A stretch of 64,000 nt of DNA, from contig NZ_VSRY01000103.1 of the NCBI RefSeq assembly GCF_008271805.1, forward strand, positions 124,001 to 188,000, read 5' to 3'. This DNA comes from Streptomyces sp. TRM49041 (lineage in GTDB: Bacteria > Actinomycetota > Actinomycetes > Streptomycetales > Streptomycetaceae). The notes beneath the pieces were generated by a model. The model searched no databases. It was not told the DNA's origin and saw only the letters and a list, made by a program, of their open reading frames with translations. The position numbers were made by a program, and so were the translations under genes. Every line of letters begins with the position of its first letter. Position 1 is the first letter of the stretch. Shown piece after piece: positions 60,651 to 64,000 of the stretch.

Positions 60651-61049
60651 GGCGGCCAGCGGCGACGAGTCGCGCAGGAACGTCGAGCAGCGCTCGTACT
60701 CCTCCTGCTCACCGATCGCCTGCGCGGCGCGCGCGAGCGCGTGCAGGGCGCGCAGGAAGCCCCGGTTCGGCTCGTGCTCCCACGGCACCGGGCCGTGGCC
60801 CTTCCAGCCGCTGCGGCGCAGGGCGTCCAGGCCCCGGTGGTAGCCGGTGCGGGCGTAGGCGTACGACTCGACGACACGGCCGCCCTCGTACGCCACGTCG
60901 GCGAGCTGCGCCCAGGCGAGCGAGGACGACGGGTACTTCGCGGCGACCTCCTCGGGCGCGGCCCCGGACGCCAGCAGTTCGCGCGGCTCCGGGTCGTCGG
61001 GCAGGTGGGTGGGGGGCGGTCCCCCCAGAAGGTTCTCGTGAATGGTCAT
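60636..61049 (-). CDS. DUF3151 domain-containing protein
   Basis: A 137-residue helical protein of the actinobacterial DUF3151 family. Key segments are MTIHENLLGGPPPTHLPDDP at the start and AGRTGYHRGLD-like YARTGYHRGLDALRRSGW with EHEPNRGFLRALHAL. It looks like a TPR-like helical repeat protein; function unknown. It lies 26 bp after the aminotransferase gene. Its gene end is tandemly duplicated in the DNA. Confidence 0.88.
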   Translation of the reverse strand: MTIHENLLGGPPPTHLPDDPEPRELLASGAAPEEVAAKYPSSSLAWAQLADVAYEGGRVVESYAYARTGYHRGLDALRRSGWKGHGPVPWEHEPNRGFLRALHALARAAQAIGEQEEYERCSTFLRDSSPLAADTLG

Positions 61050-61075
61050 GGCCCCAGTCTCCTACGACGGGCCCG

Positions 61076-62233
61076 CTACGACGCCAGACGGGTCAGTGTG
61101 CGGGTCAGCGCGTCGATGCCCCGCTCGGCCTTGGCACGGGGGCAGCCGAGGTTGACCCGCACATGTCCCTTCGCGCCGTACACCGCGCCCGGCCTGACGG
61201 CCACCCTCTCGTCCGCGATCAGCGCGTCGTTCAGCGCCTCGTCGTCCACGCCCAGCGGCCGCAGGTCCAGCCACGCCAGGTAGCCGGCCTGCGGCGGCGC
61301 GTACAGGGCCCGGCCCGGGAAGGCGTCCTCCAGCCGGTCGGCGAGCAGCCGCAGATTGCCCACGACGTAGCCGCGCAGCTGATCCAGCCACGCGGCACCG
61401 TGCCGGTACGCGGCGACGTGCGCGGTCAGAGCGAGCGCGGCGGGCGACCCGAGGCCCTCGCCCCGCTCCATCCTGCCGACGAAGGCGGCCCGGTCGTCCG
61501 GGTCGCCGATCACCCCGTACGCGCCGGTCAGCGCCGGGAAGTTGAACGCCTTCGAGGCCGACGTGATGAGCGCCCAGCGGCCGCCCGGCCGGGCCACGGA
61601 CAGCCACGGCACATGGCGGTGGCCGTCGTGGGCGAGGTCCGCGTGGATCTCGTCGCTGATGACGGCGGCACCGTGCGCCTCCGCCAGCGCCGCGAACCCC
61701 TTCAGCTCCGTCTCCGTCCACACCCGGCCGGTCGGGTTGTGCGGCGAGCAGAGCAGCAGCACCCGGCTGTCGGGCCGCGCCAGCTCCCGCTCCAGGGCCT
61801 CGGCGTCACCGACCGGGACGCCCCGCAGCTCCCGGCCGAGCCCGGTCAGCGCCTTGATGAACCCGTCGTACGTCGGGGTGTGGACCACCACGCCGTCCCC
61901 CGGCCGGGTCCATATGCGCAGCAGCTGCGCCAGCTCGTTCACCACGGACGGGCCGTACACGAGCGCCTCGGGGTCGACCGCCACGCCGTGCCGCGCGCCG
62001 TACCAGTCGCGCACGGCCTCCGGGAAGCCGGTGTACCGCCAGTCGGTGTAGCCGAAGACGCCGCGCGCGATGCGCCGCTGGAGTGCCTCCAGCACCTCGG
62101 GCGGCGACCGGAAGTCCATGTCGGAGATGGTGAACGGAATCAGGTCCGGCACCCCGTACGCCGCCGGAAGGACGTCCCACTGGAACGATCCGGTACCCCG
62201 GATGTCCACCGGTGTGTCGAAGTCGTACGTCAT
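61076..62233 (-). CDS. MalY/PatB family class I/II aminotransferase (C-S lyase-like)
   Basis: A 385-residue PLP enzyme of the MalY/PatB group, commonly cystathionine beta-lyase or aminotransferase. The N-terminal IPFTISDMDFRSPPEVLEAL and FGYTDWRYTGFPEAV, the LLLCSPHNPTGRVWT segment and Schiff-base Lys228 in ITSASKAFNFPAL identify it. ATG 62233 follows GGAGGGG; an ATG 15 nt upstream overlaps that site. Downstream of fba, with a terminator in the 72-bp gap. Confidence 0.9.
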   Translation of the reverse strand: MTYDFDTPVDIRGTGSFQWDVLPAAYGVPDLIPFTISDMDFRSPPEVLEALQRRIARGVFGYTDWRYTGFPEAVRDWYGARHGVAVDPEALVYGPSVVNELAQLLRIWTRPGDGVVVHTPTYDGFIKALTGLGRELRGVPVGDAEALERELARPDSRVLLLCSPHNPTGRVWTETELKGFAALAEAHGAAVISDEIHADLAHDGHRHVPWLSVARPGGRWALITSASKAFNFPALTGAYGVIGDPDDRAAFVGRMERGEGLGSPAALALTAHVAAYRHGAAWLDQLRGYVVGNLRLLADRLEDAFPGRALYAPPQAGYLAWLDLRPLGVDDEALNDALIADERVAVRPGAVYGAKGHVRVNLGCPRAKAERGIDALTRTLTRLAS

Positions 62234-62252
62234 CGTTCCCCTCCTCATGAAG

Positions 62253-62287
62253 CGGGCCCGGCACCGCGCTGTGCGGTGCCGGGCCCG
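62253..62287. terminator. Terminator after fba
   Basis: CGGGCCCGGCACCGC (62253-62267) pairs perfectly with 62273-62287 across a 5-nt loop (GCTGT), 18 bp after the fba stop. Confidence 0.8.
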
Positions 62288-62305
62288 GCCGGTGACTGCC
62301 GACGC

Positions 62306-63328
62306 CTACTTCAGCTTCGTGCCCGCCGAGCGCAGCGACTGGCACGCCTCGGTGACGCGCTTGGCCATGCTCGCCTCGGCCACCTTGCCCCAGGTGCGCG
62401 GGTCGTAGGTCTTCTTCGAGCCGACCTCGCCGTCGACCTTCAGGACGCCGTCGTAGTTCTTGAACATGTGGTCCGCGACCGGACGGGTGAAGGCGTACTG
62501 CGTGTCGGTGTCGAGGTTCATCTTGACAACGCCGTTCTCCAGGGCGGTGGCGATCTCCTCCGCCGTGGAGCCGGAGCCGCCGTGGAAGACGAAGTCGAAC
62601 GGGTCGGTCTTGCCGAAGCGCTCGGACACACCCTGCTGGAGGTCCTTCAGCAGCTCGGGGCGGAGCACGACGTTGCCCGGCTTGTAGACGCCGTGGACGT
62701 TGCCGAAGGAGGCGGCCAGCAGGTAGCGGCCCTTCTCGCCCAGGCCGAGCGCCTCGGCGGTGCGGATCGCGTCGTCGACCGTGGTGTACAGCTCGTCGTT
62801 GATCTCGTGGGTGACGCCGTCCTCCTCGCCACCGGTCGGGGTGATCTCGACCTCAAGGATGATCTTCGCGGCGGCGGCCTGCGCGAGCAGCTCCTGGCCG
62901 ATGGCCAGGTTGTCGGCGAGGGTCTCGGCCGAGCCGTCCCACATGTGCGACTGGAAGAGCGGGTTCTCACCCTTGGCCACACGCTCGGCGGAGACGGCCA
63001 GCAGCGGGCGGACGTAGCCGTCCAGCTTGTCCTTCGGGCAGTGGTCGGTGTGGAGCGCCACCGTGATGTCGTACTTCGCGGCGACGATGTGCGCGAACTC
63101 GGCCAGGGCCACCGCGCCCGTCACCATGTCCTTGCTGTACTGGCCGCCCAGGAACTCCGCGCCACCGGTCGAGATCTGGATGATGCCGTCGCTCTCGGCC
63201 TCCGCGAAGCCGCGCAGGGCGGCGTGCAGAGTCTGCGACGACGTCACGTTGATGGCCGGGTAGGCGAACTTGCCTGCCTTCGCCCGGTCGAGCATCTCGT
63301 TGTAGACCTCGGGGGTTGCGATGGGCAT
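62306..63328 (-). CDS. fbaA: Class II fructose-bisphosphate aldolase
   Basis: A 340-residue glycolytic class II aldolase. Zinc ligands lie in VALHTDHCPKDK and in the LFHGGSGS-like VFHGGSGSTAEE segment; MNLDTDTQYAFTRPVADH is the typical C-terminal region. Unlike the short GatY-type enzyme at 1794-2654 this is the full housekeeping form. GGAG precedes the ATG. A terminator follows; a parS-containing palindrome lies upstream. Confidence 0.96.
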   Translation of the reverse strand: MPIATPEVYNEMLDRAKAGKFAYPAINVTSSQTLHAALRGFAEAESDGIIQISTGGAEFLGGQYSKDMVTGAVALAEFAHIVAAKYDITVALHTDHCPKDKLDGYVRPLLAVSAERVAKGENPLFQSHMWDGSAETLADNLAIGQELLAQAAAAKIILEVEITPTGGEEDGVTHEINDELYTTVDDAIRTAEALGLGEKGRYLLAASFGNVHGVYKPGNVVLRPELLKDLQQGVSERFGKTDPFDFVFHGGSGSTAEEIATALENGVVKMNLDTDTQYAFTRPVADHMFKNYDGVLKVDGEVGSKKTYDPRTWGKVAEASMAKRVTEACQSLRSAGTKLK

Positions 63329-63455
63329 CTGTCCGCTCCTTGTGATCTGCGGTTGCGTGCGTGGCTGATCCCTGACCTGGGGGCGACGTCATCGTCGCAT
63401 CTATCTTTCCAGACCGCCCCGCAGTGTCCTCCCCCTGGACTGCCGAGGCATGCGT

Positions 63456-63493
63456 GACGGGTGGGTCGTTTCACGTGAAACGACCCACCCGTC
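63456..63493. other. 38-bp perfect palindrome containing an exact parS site
   Basis: The two 19-bp arms (63456-63474 and 63475-63493) are perfectly complementary with no loop. The centre, 63468-63481, is GTTTCACGTGAAAC, identical to the ParB-binding parS consensus of Streptomyces and other bacteria. It lies in the 239-bp gap between pyrE and fba. The outer arms may also act as a terminator for pyrE. Confidence 0.9.
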
Positions 63494-63567
63494 GGAGAAG
63501 GCGCAGGTCAGGCGTAGGTCAGGCATAAGCCGGTCGGAGGTGGGGCGGGGCCGGGCGGGCGCCCGGC

Positions 63568-64000
63568 TCAGGCGAGACCCAGCTCGTCCAGGGCGTACGC
63601 GTACCGGTACGGCACCCCCGCCGTCTCGCTGATCTTCTCGGCCGCGCCGGTCGCCCGGTCCACGATCGTCGCGACCGCGACGACCTCGGCACCGGCCTCG
63701 CGGACCGCCTCGACGGCGGTGAGCGGAGAGCCGCCCGTGGTGGAGGTGTCCTCGACGACCAGGACGCGGCGGCCCTTGATGTCCGGGCCCTCGACGCGGC
63801 GCTGCATGCCGTGGGCCTTGGCGGCCTTGCGGACGACGAACGCGTCCAGGGTTCGGCCGCGCGCGGCGGCCGCGTGCAGCATCGACGTGGCGACCGGGTC
63901 GGCGCCCAGGGTCAGACCGCCCACCGCGTCGAACTCGAGGTCGGCGGTCAGATCGAGCATGACCTGACCGACGAGCGGCGACGCGGCGCCGTCCAGCGTG
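63568..64000 (-). CDS. pyrE: Orotate phosphoribosyltransferase, N-terminus beyond window
   Basis: The 3' part (at least 144 residues) of a PRPP-dependent phosphoribosyltransferase making OMP from orotate in pyrimidine synthesis. The PRPP loop VLVVEDTSTTGGSPLTAVEAV and FVVRKAAKAHGMQRRVEG are clear. The frame continues without interruption to the right edge, so the start lies outside. It is upstream of the parS element and fba on the same strand. Confidence 0.9.
   Translation of the reverse strand, partial: TLDGAASPLVGQVMLDLTADLEFDAVGGLTLGADPVATSMLHAAAARGRTLDAFVVRKAAKAHGMQRRVEGPDIKGRRVLVVEDTSTTGGSPLTAVEAVREAGAEVVAVATIVDRATGAAEKISETAGVPYRYAYALDELGLA

Overview
This is high-GC actinobacterial chromosome, almost certainly Streptomyces. 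Third codon positions are nearly all G or C, there are many GTG and TTG starts, and the gene families (DUF5753/DUF397 regulators, DasR-type sites, actinobacterial parS) are typical of the genus. The gene order asd-ask-DUF5063-recR-ybaB followed further on by purA, tryptophan dioxygenase/kynureninase, DUF3152, DUF3151, fba and pyrE is the conserved core arrangement near the Streptomyces origin. An exact parS site at 63468-63481 agrees with an origin-proximal position. No tRNA, rRNA, CRISPR array, transposase or prophage was seen.

Layout. 1-1.7 kb: a small conserved protein and a PAS-SpoIIE phosphatase. 1.8-8.1 kb: an amino-sugar locus with a class II aldolase, an AgaS-like SIS deaminase/isomerase, a divergent DeoR regulator and a secreted GH31 enzyme carrying F5/8C and ricin-type binding domains. 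It reads as a system for releasing and catabolising N-acetylgalactosamine, with 10-bp-periodic repeats over the agaS promoter. 8.2-11.5 kb: small membrane proteins and a DUF1326/DUF2182 pair. 11.6-19.5 kb: a YqiJ-like OB-fold membrane protein, a flotillin and a 1617-residue coiled-coil/AAA ATPase, the most intriguing uncharacterised set here. 19.6-29 kb: S9 peptidase, SURF1, an ECF sigma factor with its membrane partner, asd, ask, DUF5063, recR and ybaB.

29-43 kb is more accessory: a SLATT protein, an orphan maltokinase-cap protein, a GntR regulator with a collagen-like insert, a class III aminotransferase facing a DJ-1/MarR pair across two tandem palindromes, a PrmC-like methyltransferase preceded by a possible tiny ORF, a four-gene overlapping DUF5753/DUF397/small-protein/RelE-like cassette, VOC and monooxygenase proteins, an alpha/beta hydrolase under a TetR-like palindrome, and a ribbon-helix-helix/PIN toxin-antitoxin pair with a perfect operator palindrome.

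43-64 kb: a GH19 chitinase with two dre-like DasR sites, a Tat-exported PGRP amidase with a His-Ser repeat leader, an XRE membrane protein, purA, a DAG-kinase-like protein, an ABC exporter with a MarR/GbsR regulator, a cytochrome P450, a NarL-type two-component system, the kynurenine pathway (dioxygenase, kynureninase, candidate formamidase), DUF3152 and DUF3151 proteins, a MalY-type aminotransferase, fba, the parS site inside a 38-bp palindrome, and the 3' part of pyrE running off the right edge.
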